The notes: generated from the sequence alone by a model not told the origin. Shown: positions 49,963-58,726, counted from the first letter of the stretch. The stretch: DNA of 64,000 nucleotides from Bacillus licheniformis DSM 13 = ATCC 14580 (GCF_000011645.1 NC_006270.3:3556501-3620500); one strand, 5' to 3'. Numbers and translations are program-made.

Positions 49963-49980
49963 TGAACTGACTTCCTCCTT

Positions 49981-50247
49981 TTATTGCTGTTTATAAAAAT
50001 TGACCATTTTTTCAGCTATGCCTTTGCCGTCAACTTTGTACGTTCCATTCTCCACGGCTGCTTTCAGCTGGGCAATTTTCTCCTGACGCTCCTTCATTAA
50101 ATCAGGGCCTTTTTGCAGCTCCTTTGCTTTCGCGGAAATCTCAACTTTGTCTTCCGGCTGGGCTGCTCCCTGTGAAGAAGCTGTTTGTTTTTCAAATGAT
50201 TTATGATAAGGATTAACAGGTTGTGTTCCATATTGGTTGATCTTCAT
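49981..50247 (-). CDS. flgM: FlgM, anti-sigma-D factor
   Basis: 88 aa from ATG at 50247 (MKINQYGTQPVNPYHKSF), the usual Bacillus length; the frame continues to 50271 without conservation. The C-terminal half DKVEISAKAKELQKGPDLMKERQEKIAQLKAAVENGTYKVDGKGIAEKMVNFYKQ is the sigma-D-binding region. FlgM holds sigma-D inactive until the hook is complete. It is preceded by its own sigma-D promoter, giving feedback. Confidence 0.95.
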   Translation of the reverse strand: MKINQYGTQPVNPYHKSFEKQTASSQGAAQPEDKVEISAKAKELQKGPDLMKERQEKIAQLKAAVENGTYKVDGKGIAEKMVNFYKQQ

Positions 50248-50294
50248 GGGATTCCTCTCACTTTCCGCCATAGTTATCTATGATCATACTCATT

Positions 50295-50321
50295 TTATCG
50301 TCTGAGCTTCAAGTTAGTTTA
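50295..50321 (-). promoter_or_regulatory. Sigma-D promoter of flgM
   Basis: On the minus strand TAAA (50318-50321), 15 bp, GACGATAA (50295-50302), close to TAAA-N15-GCCGATAT. It lies about 48 bp upstream of the flgM ATG and overlaps the 5' side of the yvyF stop region. Confidence 0.75.
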
Positions 50322-50326
50322 GGGAA

Positions 50327-50746
50327 TCAGTCATTTTTGGGCTTAAAGGTATAGTACGTGCCTTTAGAACTATTATTTCTCTCTCTTTCAAGCTGCTCCA
50401 GCTGGTCTAATTGACTCATTTGCGATGCCAAATCCTGCTCGCATGACATGCAATAACGTCCTTCCCGAATAAGCGTGCCGCACCTTTCGCACGGATAGCC
50501 GAGATTCGGGAAATTAGAGATTTGAATGCGTTTCTGTCTAATAAACTTCAATATTAACTCTTCTTCGACACCTGTTTTTTCTACGATCTGAAACATCGTG
50601 GACTGCCGGTTTTCCTGTTTTTTCAGAAATTTATAAACAATTTCATACGCGCGCTCTTCTTCTTTCAAGCATGAAGCGCAAACGGTTTGAAAACTGCTTT
50701 TCATAAACAATGCGTTACATCTTGGACAATTCGCCAATTGACTCAT
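50327..50746 (-). CDS. yvyF: YvyF, zinc-ribbon flagellar-operon protein
   Basis: 139 aa. It carries an N-terminal Zn pair CPRC...CASC (residues 8-31) and a second one CERC...CMSC (about 98-112), with a helical winged-type middle (AYEIVYKFLKKQENRQSTMFQIVEKTGVEEELILKFIRQKRI). It lies between comFC and flgM and is coexpressed with both. Function is unknown; nucleic-acid binding is possible. Confidence 0.85.
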   Translation of the reverse strand: MSQLANCPRCNALFMKSSFQTVCASCLKEEERAYEIVYKFLKKQENRQSTMFQIVEKTGVEEELILKFIRQKRIQISNFPNLGYPCERCGTLIREGRYCMSCEQDLASQMSQLDQLEQLERERNNSSKGTYYTFKPKND

Positions 50747-50804
50747 AAACTTTGACCCCTATCCTTAAATTCTATTTTTTATATCGGCAGGGAAGAAAAA
50801 TGAT

Positions 50805-51539
50805 TTAGCTTCTAATTAATGTATATGATGATACAGATTTTGCTTCTCCGGATGTCATCAGGCAATCAGCGGCATGATGAAGGGTCGCTCCTGTCGTATA
50901 CAAGTCGTCAATCAATATGACATCCAGATTCTTTACTGACCCCTTTTCGGTTCTAAAAACGGTTTTTGGCTTAATTCGCTCTTTCCTGCTTTTTTTGGAT
51001 TGTTTTTCATTTTCGATTCTGATCAAGGGATGAATAACGGGTATTTGTAATAAGGAAGCAAGACGCTCCGCCTGATTAAATCCCCTCTCCGCTTTACGTT
51101 CTTCACTGAGAGGTATCGGAACTAAAACAGACGGGCTGCGGCGGAAGTATTGTTGAAAAGCGCTGATAAATGAAGGGGCAAAAGCGAAGACCAGTTCAGC
51201 ATCACCTCTGAACTTAAAACGGGCAAGGACTTCTTTCATGAAAGTATTGTAGAGATAAACAGAGCGGTTTTGCCTCAAAAGAGAGCGGGTTAACGGATTG
51301 GCCTCCCATTTTGCGCAGTCACCGCACAGCTCTTCGCTCCCCTGTGGCCGTCCGCACTTAGGGCATACGGTTCCTTTGATCTCGATAAAGTTCTCTTTAC
51401 ATTCCCTGCATATTTTCTCTTCTGATCGTAAAAAGAAAAAAGAATGCCATGAGAGAGAATGTAAAAGAGGCGCTGCACAAATTAAACAATTCAGTTTATT
51501 CCCTCCCTCTTCGATTGCTTGCGCAAAGCGGGTTTTCAT
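50805..51539 (-). CDS. comFC: ComFC, phosphoribosyltransferase-fold late competence protein
   Basis: Up to 244 aa. N-terminal Zn cysteines CLIC, CREC, CPKC, CGDC precede a PRTase-like domain with PRPP-loop DVILIDDLYTTGATLHHAADCL near the C terminus and GFNQAERLA in the middle. ComFC is needed for DNA uptake with ComFA. The 51539 ATG overlaps comFB by 44 bp with a weak site. A CTG at 51494 (then NCLICAAPLL), six bases after GAGGGAGGG and directly behind the comFB stop, matches the B. subtilis N terminus better (229 aa). Confidence 0.9.
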   Translation of the reverse strand: MKTRFAQAIEEGGNKLNCLICAAPLLHSLSWHSFFFLRSEEKICRECKENFIEIKGTVCPKCGRPQGSEELCGDCAKWEANPLTRSLLRQNRSVYLYNTFMKEVLARFKFRGDAELVFAFAPSFISAFQQYFRRSPSVLVPIPLSEERKAERGFNQAERLASLLQIPVIHPLIRIENEKQSKKSRKERIKPKTVFRTEKGSVKNLDVILIDDLYTTGATLHHAADCLMTSGEAKSVSSYTLIRS

Positions 51540-51780
51540 TCACCTTTCTGGCAGCTTCAGCCAAGGTGACAAGCATTGATGTATTCTTTTGTTTGTCAAC
51601 GAGCTCTGCTTTTATGTAAGCCAGCTTCGACTGATCTGTTACATATTGCGGTTTTACTGCATTTAAAGCCAAGGCGAGCACATCCTCCCTGCACCTGCTG
51701 CACGTACAGCTCATGTGCAGCTGATCGATATACTGATCAAACAACTCTTCCAAAACAGCTTCTTTGGCGTTGACTAGCAT
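51496..51780 (-). CDS. comFB: ComFB, late competence protein
   Basis: 94 aa. MLVNAKEAVLEELFDQYIDQLHMSCTCSRCREDVLALALNAVKPQYVT with three clustered cysteines (C-x-C-x2-C) is the ComFB domain, a Zn-binding late competence development fold. Its role in transformation is minor in B. subtilis. The gene lies between comFA and comFC in one operon. Confidence 0.93.
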   Translation of the reverse strand: MLVNAKEAVLEELFDQYIDQLHMSCTCSRCREDVLALALNAVKPQYVTDQSKLAYIKAELVDKQKNTSMLVTLAEAARKVNENPLCASNRRGRE

Positions 51781-51834
51781 CCGGCACCGCTCCTCATTTT
51801 ATATTCATAGGTATACTTTACCATGAATATCAGA

Positions 51835-53235
51835 CTAGTCAATCAACATTTCCTTTTTAGACATTTTATTCATGTTTTGAATATGACGTCGTGCCGCATT
51901 CATCGACTTTGTCCTGCCGTAATGAAAGAAACAGACGTCTCCATCTGTGTGCTCGGGATGCCTGCCGGCTCTTCCCGCCATTTGGACGAGGGCGCTTTCG
52001 GTAAAAACCGCCGACTCTGCCCCCAATACTCCAACCTGCGCTTTTTTGACGGTCACTCCTCTTTCCAAAATCGTTGTTGTCACGAGCACCTCAAGCTTAC
52101 TTTCCCTAAACCGGTTCACTTTTTCATTTCTGTCAGGGTCATCGGCATAAACTCCTTCAGCGCGAAATGTTTCCTTTTTCAGCACACTGACCACAGATTT
52201 AAGAACAGGGACAGAGGGAACGAATAAAAAAACCGGTTGCTGCAGTTCTTGGTGCTTAAAAAGCCATTTTTTGAGGCGAAAAGGAACTTTTCTTCGTTTC
52301 AAACTCTTTTTCCAATTTCCGCACCAAATCAATGTAGGTTCAGGCAAGGGGCTGCGGTGGAATCTCGCGGGAATACGGACGGTGTCCAGCTTTCCGCTCT
52401 CAGCCCTTTTTTTCATATCTGCTGAAGGCGTGGCAGTTAAATAGATGTGAGCGCTTTGCCGTTTTGCCGATTTTTTAACAGCGTATTGCAGCGTGTTATC
52501 AATAGAATACGGAAAAGCATCCACCTCATCTATGATGATCACGTCAAATGCTTCTTTATAGCGGAGCAGCTGGTGGGTAGTTGAAATGATAAGCGGCGAG
52601 AGATTCCCAACGTCTGAGCTTCCTCCGTACAAAGCGGCAATTTCCACCCCTGGAAAGGCTTGGCGAAACCGCGGAGCAAGCTCGAGTACGACATCGGTTC
52701 TCGGAGTAGCGATACATACTGTCAAGCCGTTGTTCAGCGCGAATTCGATCCCTTGAAAGAGAAGTTCTGTTTTCCCCGACCCGCAAACCGCCCAGACCAA
52801 CAGTTCTTCTTTTCTTCGTATAGCATTGATAATGGATTTGGCCGCTTTCTCCTGACCTGCTGAAAGCGCGCCTTTCCACTCCGTATGAACAGGCGCCCAT
52901 TTATGGCTGACATGCATGTGCCAAGTCAACAGAGGCGTACAATCGCTCACCCTGCCCATCATGACGCAGGATCGGCAGTACACGCAGCATTTACTGCACC
53001 GATAGCAAGGATACCGGGCGAAAAATGAGCGTTCGTGCTGGCCGCACCTCAAACAAATAAAGCCTTTCTTCGTTTTTTTAATACCTTCCTCCGTTTTTAT
53101 CAAGCCTTCTTGGATATGCCAATCAACGACGGATTCACGAAAAGGAAGTTCGCTTTTCAGAAGGTGGCGCTGCTCCAAACATGACCGCAATTCACGGGTA
53201 TAGAATGCCGGTTGTTCGATGTGAATCACCTCCAA
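51835..53235 (-). CDS. comFA: ComFA, DEAD-box-like ATPase/helicase for DNA uptake
   Basis: 466 aa. A four-Cys Zn motif near residues 80-105 (CLRCGQ...CYRCSKCCVYCRSC) precedes helicase domains: Walker A AVCGSGKTELLF near 158, Walker B VIIIDEVDAFPY near 238, SAT-like LTATPSA, and the C-terminal QMAGRAGR. It is a membrane-associated translocase that pulls single-stranded DNA into the cell. A TTG start (MEVIHIEQP) is used. It leads the comFA-comFB-comFC operon, which reads into yvyF and flgM. Confidence 0.94.
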   Translation of the reverse strand: MEVIHIEQPAFYTRELRSCLEQRHLLKSELPFRESVVDWHIQEGLIKTEEGIKKTKKGFICLRCGQHERSFFARYPCYRCSKCCVYCRSCVMMGRVSDCTPLLTWHMHVSHKWAPVHTEWKGALSAGQEKAAKSIINAIRRKEELLVWAVCGSGKTELLFQGIEFALNNGLTVCIATPRTDVVLELAPRFRQAFPGVEIAALYGGSSDVGNLSPLIISTTHQLLRYKEAFDVIIIDEVDAFPYSIDNTLQYAVKKSAKRQSAHIYLTATPSADMKKRAESGKLDTVRIPARFHRSPLPEPTLIWCGNWKKSLKRRKVPFRLKKWLFKHQELQQPVFLFVPSVPVLKSVVSVLKKETFRAEGVYADDPDRNEKVNRFRESKLEVLVTTTILERGVTVKKAQVGVLGAESAVFTESALVQMAGRAGRHPEHTDGDVCFFHYGRTKSMNAARRHIQNMNKMSKKEMLID

Positions 53236-53245
53236 TCTGCCATTT

Positions 53246-53274
53246 AGTATCTATCATCCATGGTTTCTTGTAAA
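53246..53274 (-). promoter_or_regulatory. Sigma-A promoter of the comF operon
   Basis: On the minus strand TTTACA (53269-53274), 17 bp, GATACT (53246-53251), just before comFA. ComK activation is known in B. subtilis, and A/T runs lie upstream (53285-53320), but I could not identify a perfect AAAA-N5-TTTT pair. Confidence 0.6.
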
Positions 53275-53310
53275 ACAGTCAAAATCTAAAAATCTCCCTT
53301 CAAAACAGTT

Positions 53311-53344
53311 GAAAAAAAAATCTCCGTTTTGCAAAACGGAGATT
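53311..53344 (-). terminator. Terminator of degV
   Basis: AATCTCCGTTTT (53319-53330) pairs with AAAACGGAGATT (53333-53344) over a 2-nt loop, followed on the minus strand by a run of T. Confidence 0.88.
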
Positions 53345-53349
53345 GGCTT

Positions 53350-54192
53350 TTATACTGTATACCAGGCGATACCCATCGCTCCTTCACCAAGGTGAGTGCC
53401 GATCACAGGCCCGAAATAGCTTTTATAAAATTCGACATGTGCATATTGCTTCGACAATTCTTCGATTATTTGATCGGCTTCTTCTTCACGGTTGGCATGA
53501 ATCACAACCGCTCTCAGCGGCTTTCCTTTCTCGGCATCTTCGCCAAAAAGCTCAAATAAACGGTTCATCGCTTTTTTTCTCGTCCGGATTTTCTCGTAGG
53601 GAACGATCAGCTTGTTCTCAAAATGCAAGATCGGCTTTACTTTTAAAAGGCTTCCGACAAAAGCCTGGGCGCCGCTCAGACGTCCTCCCCTTTGCAAATG
53701 TGAAAGGTCGTCAACCATAAAATAAGCCCTCATCGAGGTTTTCATATGATCCAAGTGGCGGATGATTTCCTCAGGAGCCGCTCCTTTTTCCGCCATCTCA
53801 GCCGCCTCGATCGCATAAAAACCCTGAGCCATGCAGCTGATTTCCGAATCAAACGGATACACTTTAATTCCTTCAAGCATACCGCTTGCTGATACAGCGC
53901 TGTTGAATGTTCCGCTGATGCCGCTGGAAAGGTGGATGCTGATGACCGCGTCATATGTTTCACCGAGTTTTTCATAGAGAGAAATCAACTCGCCGTAGGC
54001 GGGCTGGGAAGTCGTCGGGAGATTTTCGTGGGCTTTTACTTCTTTGTAATAGTCCTTCCAGCTCATATCGATCTCTTCCCTGTATGAAGTCTCTCCAAAG
54101 ATCACATTGAGAGGTATCATATGAATATTGTAGCGGTCACGCAGGTCTTTAGGTATATATGCCGTACTGTCTGTTACTACTGCTGTTTTCAT
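53350..54192 (-). CDS. degV: DegV family fatty-acid-binding protein
   Basis: 280-aa DegV protein. MKTAVVTDSTAYIPKDL and TSQPAYGELISLYEKLG, SIHLSSGISGTFNSA, and RGGRLSGAQAFVGSLLKVKPIL match the two-domain fold that binds fatty acids. Members of this family act as FakB subunits supplying fatty acids to FakA kinase; that role is a family inference. It lies between degU and comFA, and has its own terminator. Confidence 0.93.
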   Translation of the reverse strand: MKTAVVTDSTAYIPKDLRDRYNIHMIPLNVIFGETSYREEIDMSWKDYYKEVKAHENLPTTSQPAYGELISLYEKLGETYDAVISIHLSSGISGTFNSAVSASGMLEGIKVYPFDSEISCMAQGFYAIEAAEMAEKGAAPEEIIRHLDHMKTSMRAYFMVDDLSHLQRGGRLSGAQAFVGSLLKVKPILHFENKLIVPYEKIRTRKKAMNRLFELFGEDAEKGKPLRAVVIHANREEEADQIIEELSKQYAHVEFYKSYFGPVIGTHLGEGAMGIAWYTV

Positions 54193-54281
54193 GAAATAAA
54201 CCTTCCTTATGAAAGATACTCTTTTCTATTCTAAAAGAAAAAGCAGCTTTTTTCATTATAAAGTTTAATTTTCTGCCAAAA

Positions 54282-54306
54282 GAAAAGACCTGCCTTATGG
54301 CAAGTC
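54282..54306 (-). terminator. Terminator of degU
   Basis: GACCTGCC (54287-54294) pairs with GGCAAGTC (54299-54306) with one mismatch, followed by a T-rich stretch on the minus strand just after degU. Confidence 0.72.
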
Positions 54307-54311
54307 CATCT

Positions 54312-55001
54312 TTATCTCATTTCTACCCAGCCGTTTTTAATGGCTACAACAACAGCCTGCGTTCTGTCGTTTACATTCATTTTTTGAAGGATGTTGCTGA
54401 CATGGTTTTTAACCGTTTTTTCACTGATAAATAATGATTCGCCGATTCCGCGGTTGCTTTTTCCATCCGCCAGCATCTGCAGTACCTCGCATTCCCTTCT
54501 TGTGAGAATGTGAAGAGGTCTCCGGATTTCCGGATACACCTCATGCTGAGCGTGAGATGATACACCGCTTGTTGCAAGACGGCGGAATTCATTCACAAGA
54601 TTGTGTGTAACCTTAGGATGCAGATAAGATCCGCCTTCAGCTACTACTTTCACGGCTTCGATCAGCGTATCGGCATCCATTTCTTTCAGCAGATAGCCCC
54701 GGGCTCCTGTTTTTAATGCATGTGTAACATAGTTTTCGTCATCATGGATGGATAAAATAATAACCTTTGATTCCGGATACAAGTCGACCAGTTGTTTTGT
54801 CGCTTCTACTCCGTTCACATTCGGCATATTAATATCCATGATAACAACATCAGGATGGTAGTGCTCGACAATGCGAGCCGCTTCATCTCCGTCGTCTCCT
54901 TCGGCCACTACCTCAAAGGTAGGTTCGAAATCCAAAATCCGTTTGACACCTTCACGGAATAACTGATGATCGTCAATAATTACAATATTTACTTTAGTCA
55001 C
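54312..55001 (-). CDS. degU: DegU, response regulator
   Basis: 229 aa. Receiver domain (about 1-120) with acidic pocket VIIDDHQ, phosphoacceptor Asp in VVIMDINMPN near 56, and Lys in LLKEMD near 107; LuxR-type HTH at about 160-225 (LTRRECEVLQMLADGKSNRGIGESLFISEKTVKNHVSNIL). DegU governs exoenzymes, competence, motility and biofilm. Unphosphorylated DegU primes comK and, with SwrA, the fla/che operon; both swrA and late competence genes lie in this window. Confidence 0.98.
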   Translation of the reverse strand: MTKVNIVIIDDHQLFREGVKRILDFEPTFEVVAEGDDGDEAARIVEHYHPDVVIMDINMPNVNGVEATKQLVDLYPESKVIILSIHDDENYVTHALKTGARGYLLKEMDADTLIEAVKVVAEGGSYLHPKVTHNLVNEFRRLATSGVSSHAQHEVYPEIRRPLHILTRRECEVLQMLADGKSNRGIGESLFISEKTVKNHVSNILQKMNVNDRTQAVVVAIKNGWVEMR

Positions 55002-55082
55002 AAGCTACGCCTCCCCATTCTCATTGTTAAACACACCGCTTTTATGGTCAATATGTCTTTTGTCTCTATTTTACAATTATCT

Positions 55083-56240
55083 TTACAAAGACAGTGGAAC
55101 TTTAATCAATATAAATGTCCCAAGACCTATTTTCGAATCGATTGTCATTGAGCCTTCGAGCAAATCGACTCTTTCTTTCATACCTAGCAGACCGAAAGAT
55201 TTGTTCTTCTTGCCTTTTACTTCTTTTAAGTCAAAGCCGTTTCCATTGTCTTTGATAATCAGCGTCACAAAATCTTTTGTCACTTCTACTTTAACATGAA
55301 TTTCAGTTGATTCGGAGTGTTTTAAGGCGTTTGTCACCGCTTCCTGTGCAAGCCGGAATAGTGCAACCTCAAACCGCGGTGCTATTCTTCTTTCTTCGGA
55401 TTCTCCGATGCATTGGAAATGAATCTTTGCTTTTCCATGATAATCTTCGATCGTGTTCAAGTATTTTCTGAGCGTCGGTATCAATCCCAAATCGTCTAAA
55501 GCCATCGGCCTTAAATCATAAATGATTCTTCTGACTTCATAAAGAGCATTTCTGACGTTTTGCCGGAGGTTTTTAATTTCCTGAAAGCCTTCTTCTGTTC
55601 CTTTGTCTCTGAAGATGCGTTCGATCAGTTCAGATCTCATCATAACGTTGGCCAGCATTTGCGCAGGACCGTCGTGAATTTCCCTTGAGACCCTTTTTCT
55701 TTCTTCCTCCTGGGCTTCGATAATCCGCAGTCCGAAATCCTGCTTGGCCTGCGCATCTTCAAGGAGAACGCCGACCTGGCGCAGATCCTGATTTAAGTAG
55801 TTTAAGACGACGGTAATCTGACTGACAAGCCCTTCTGAACGCTCGATGATTTCCTGAAGCCCCAAAAGGCGCCGTTCCAGATCATCACGCTTCTCTCTCA
55901 GCTGCTTTTCCCGCTGCTGGATCATTGTCAGTTCAACCTGCAGTTTGTGGGCTTTTTCATAAGCTTCGCGAATCTCTTCTTCACTGAATTTATGAAAGTT
56001 TCTGCTGACCTCTGACAAGCGGTTCCGCGCATGGCGGGCATGCACTTCCAGCCTGTCTCCAAGATCGATGACTTCGTTGACCTGCTGTTTAATCTGTTTC
56101 AGCTCTTCTACCAAGCCTTCGTATTGCTGGCGGGACTGCTCTCCGATTTGAAAGACTTCATCCTTGCTCCCGTCAACCGTTTTTAACATCTTCATAATGA
56201 TTGAATCTAAAACTTTGGAGTCCATTTTGGAAACGCTCAC
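55083..56240 (-). CDS. degS: DegS, cytoplasmic sensor histidine kinase
   Basis: 385 aa from GTG at 56240 (MSVSKMDSKVL), which has GGAGGG seven bases upstream and gives the B. subtilis length; the frame is open to 56291. No membrane segments. The sensor region (about 1-180) is coiled coil, the HisKA_3 phospho-His is in EERKRVSREIHDGPAQML near 189, and the HATPase_c domain has IKDNGNGFD and SFGLLGMKERV. It phosphorylates DegU, encoded 81 bp downstream. Confidence 0.97.
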   Translation of the reverse strand: MSVSKMDSKVLDSIIMKMLKTVDGSKDEVFQIGEQSRQQYEGLVEELKQIKQQVNEVIDLGDRLEVHARHARNRLSEVSRNFHKFSEEEIREAYEKAHKLQVELTMIQQREKQLREKRDDLERRLLGLQEIIERSEGLVSQITVVLNYLNQDLRQVGVLLEDAQAKQDFGLRIIEAQEEERKRVSREIHDGPAQMLANVMMRSELIERIFRDKGTEEGFQEIKNLRQNVRNALYEVRRIIYDLRPMALDDLGLIPTLRKYLNTIEDYHGKAKIHFQCIGESEERRIAPRFEVALFRLAQEAVTNALKHSESTEIHVKVEVTKDFVTLIIKDNGNGFDLKEVKGKKNKSFGLLGMKERVDLLEGSMTIDSKIGLGTFILIKVPLSL

Positions 56241-56453
56241 CCATTTTCCCTCCGTAACAGCATTGTCATTTAGTTTTATCATAAATTTCATTGAACTGAA
56301 ATTCGTGTCGAATTATAATGAAAGAATGCGTATTCTGGTTTTTTTATGGTTACCGATCCATTTCTATTTAATCATAACAAAATACGCGCCAAAATTCTAA
56401 GTCTGTTCGATTTTTAGGAGAACAGCCGCAGGCTTGTCAGGAGGTAAGCAGGC

Positions 56454-57092
56454 ATGCTGCAAAGCTATCTGACTGTTGCAGGTGAAGGGACCCATGAAAT
56501 CGTGATTGAAAAATCCCGGTTTATATGCCACTTGAGCCGCGTCAGTACTGAAGAAGAAGCACAGAACTTTATCAACCACATAAAAAAGCAGCATTGGAAT
56601 GCGACGCATAATTGCTCGGCTTACGTCATAGGAGAAAATGATCAAATTCAAAAAGCGAATGACGACGGAGAACCGAGCGGGACAGCGGGCGTACCGATGC
56701 TTGAAGTTTTGAAGAAACGCAACCTTAAAGATACATGCGCCGTTGTGACGAGATATTTCGGCGGCATTAAACTCGGCGCAGGAGGATTGATAAGGGCTTA
56801 CGGAAAATCCGTGTCAGAGGGGCTGAACCATGTCGGCGTTGTCGAACTAAAGCTGATGCGGGTCATGCACACCACTGTGAACTATACATGGATCGGCAAG
56901 CTTGAAAACGAGCTTCGCGAGTCCCCTTATCAAATAAAAGACGTTCACTATGCAGACGATGTCGAATTTGAAACGTATGTCAAGGAAAGCGAAAAACAGG
57001 CATTTACGGAATGGATAACCGAATTAACAAATGGCAAGAGTGAGAATAGAGAAGGCATTCAAGTCTATTTGGAAGAAGCTTTTAATAATTAA
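56454..57092 (+). CDS. yvyE: YvyE, IMPACT/YigZ family protein
   Basis: 212 aa. The UPF0029 N-terminal domain (CHLSRVSTEEEAQNFINHIKKQHWNATHNCSAYVIG, NDDGEPSGTAGVPMLEVL, VVTRYFGGIKLGAGGLIRAYG) is diagnostic for IMPACT family proteins, and a C-terminal EF-G domain IV-like segment follows. The GGAGGT RBS nine bases upstream supports the ATG. It is divergent from degS and is followed 14 bp later by tagV. Its biochemical role is not known here. Confidence 0.92.
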   Translation: MLQSYLTVAGEGTHEIVIEKSRFICHLSRVSTEEEAQNFINHIKKQHWNATHNCSAYVIGENDQIQKANDDGEPSGTAGVPMLEVLKKRNLKDTCAVVTRYFGGIKLGAGGLIRAYGKSVSEGLNHVGVVELKLMRVMHTTVNYTWIGKLENELRESPYQIKDVHYADDVEFETYVKESEKQAFTEWITELTNGKSENREGIQVYLEEAFNN

Positions 57093-57106
57093 AGGAGAAT
57101 CATCTT

Positions 57107-58183
57107 ATGGCTGAGCGTATTAAAGTGAAAGTGCGGAAAAAAAAGAATAAAAAGAGAAGGCTGATTAAACGGTTTATAGTCCTTATGCTGCTCGCACTTC
57201 TCGCAGTCGGCGGAGTGGGCATATATAAAATTATAAACACGATTTCCGCGGCTGACGGCACTTATGATGAGCTTGAACGCGGAGAGAAGTCGAAGCTCAG
57301 GGACGATGTTGTTGATATTCAAAAAAAGCCGTTCTCGATTCTTTTTATGGGGGTTGAAGATTATTCGACAAACGGCGAGCACGGCCGGACGGATTCCCTG
57401 ATTGTCGTGACGCTCGATCCTAAAAAGAAGTCGATGAAAATGCTGAGCATTCCGCGGGACACAAGGGTTCATTTGGCCAGCGACACAACCGGCACAAAAA
57501 CAAAAATTAATGCGGCCTATGCAAAAGGCGGCAAGGATGAAACAATTGAGACGGTTGAGGATTTCCTCGGAATCCCGATCGACTACTATGCAACGGTCGA
57601 TTTTGACGGGTTTAAAGATGTCATCGATGAAATCGGCGGAATCGATGTCGATGTGCCGTTTGACTTTAGCGAAAAAAGCGATGTCTCCAAATCGAAGAGA
57701 ATCTATTTTAAAAAAGGAAATATGCATCTAAATGGTGAGGAAGCTCTTGCCTACGCAAGGATGAGAAAACAGGATAAGCGTGGAGACTTCGGGAGAAACG
57801 ACAGACAGAAGCAAATTTTAAAAGCCGCTCTTGATCAAATCTCAAAACCGCAAAACCTCGCTAAAATTGATACAATTGCCCAAAAAGCAAGCAAAAACAT
57901 TCAGACGAATTTTAGAATCACGCAGGCGCTGGCGCTTCAACAAATTTACAGCGGCTTTGCCGGCGATGATATCAAAACATTAAACATCACAGGACAGGAT
58001 CTTACGATTGCAAATGTTTACTACTTTGAGCCTGACCAGCAAAACCTGGAAAACGTGCAAAATGAATTGACCCATCATTTGTACCCGGACTCAGCTGCCG
58101 ATTCGAGCGGAACATCGTCTGAATCTTCCGCAACCGCTGACGGTGCGGACAGCTCAGCTGAATCGTCTGCTGCTTCTTATTGA
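57107..58183 (+). CDS. tagV: TagV, LytR-CpsA-Psr (LCP) wall-polymer transferase
   Basis: 358 aa. A cytoplasmic Arg/Lys-rich start and a single membrane helix (about 20-45) precede the LCP domain (about 75-320): FSILFMGVEDYSTNGEHGRTDSLIVVTLDPKKKSMKMLSIPRDTRV, KINAAYAKGG, and ARMRKQDKRGDFGRNDRQKQIL with the conserved Arg residues. It attaches teichoic or teichuronic polymers to peptidoglycan. A Ser/Ala-rich tail (about 325-358) distinguishes it from TagU, and the place between yvyE and tagO fits TagV (YvhJ). Confidence 0.92.
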   Translation: MAERIKVKVRKKKNKKRRLIKRFIVLMLLALLAVGGVGIYKIINTISAADGTYDELERGEKSKLRDDVVDIQKKPFSILFMGVEDYSTNGEHGRTDSLIVVTLDPKKKSMKMLSIPRDTRVHLASDTTGTKTKINAAYAKGGKDETIETVEDFLGIPIDYYATVDFDGFKDVIDEIGGIDVDVPFDFSEKSDVSKSKRIYFKKGNMHLNGEEALAYARMRKQDKRGDFGRNDRQKQILKAALDQISKPQNLAKIDTIAQKASKNIQTNFRITQALALQQIYSGFAGDDIKTLNITGQDLTIANVYYFEPDQQNLENVQNELTHHLYPDSAADSSGTSSESSATADGADSSAESSAASY

Positions 58184-58221
58184 TCGGCTCTGTTGAATGT
58201 TAAATTCATAAATGAATAAAT

Positions 58222-58261
58222 TGAAGGGGAACTCTTTATATATTTAGGGTTCCCCTTTCTT
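58222..58261 (+). terminator. Terminator of yvyE-tagV
   Basis: AAGGGGAAC (58224-58232) pairs with GTTCCCCTT (58249-58257), followed by TCTTTTT on the plus strand. Confidence 0.85.
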
Positions 58262-58267
58262 TTTAAG

Positions 58268-58642
58268 CTAGCGTAACTTACTATTTGAACAAGGCAAATG
58301 ATTGATCATACTATGCTTTAAATAATTATACTGTTTTTCGCTGGTATCTGAGAATGCCTCGTCTCTATTTGAGGGAATATCCATATACAGGATGTCTTCT
58401 TTGAATTGAGAAACCGTTAAATCATATCTTTTACCATTGACAAAATTATAAAAATGCCACCCTTCAGGCAGCTTTGTTTTCTTTATTTCTCCACCTAATA
58501 TATCATTTACGACTAGCGCGGTTACGCCGCATTGTCCCTTGGCAGGGTTATCCTTACTCCATTTTGAACTTGAATCTGAAGACCAGGATTTATACAATGC
58601 TTTCACTATTTGTTCGATTTGTCCAAGGTAATGATCATCCAT
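58268..58642 (-). CDS. YunG-like family protein
   Basis: 124 aa resembling YunG. The stretch KDNPAKGQCGVTALVVNDILGGEI and the following LPEGWHFYNFVNGKRYDLTVSQFKED match the conserved features of that family, which looks papain-like (the Cys in QCGVTAL, the His in WHFYN, the Asp in YDLT), though catalysis is untested. It is AT-rich next to its neighbours and sits between tagV and tagO, where B. subtilis has no such gene as I recall. This suggests a later insertion. Confidence 0.75.
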   Translation of the reverse strand: MDDHYLGQIEQIVKALYKSWSSDSSSKWSKDNPAKGQCGVTALVVNDILGGEIKKTKLPEGWHFYNFVNGKRYDLTVSQFKEDILYMDIPSNRDEAFSDTSEKQYNYLKHSMINHLPCSNSKLR

Positions 58643-58726
58643 AAATAACCCTCCTTTTCATAAAGTTTTAGTTATTCAGCCATTATTAAAAACCCGCTTA
58701 TGATACTTCCGGAAATGCGGTAAAAA

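Noticed and set aside
53285..53320. Perfect ComK box pair upstream of comFA
   Set aside because: A- and T-runs exist but not in the AAAA-N5-TTTT arrangement at proper spacing, so only the sigma-A promoter is listed.
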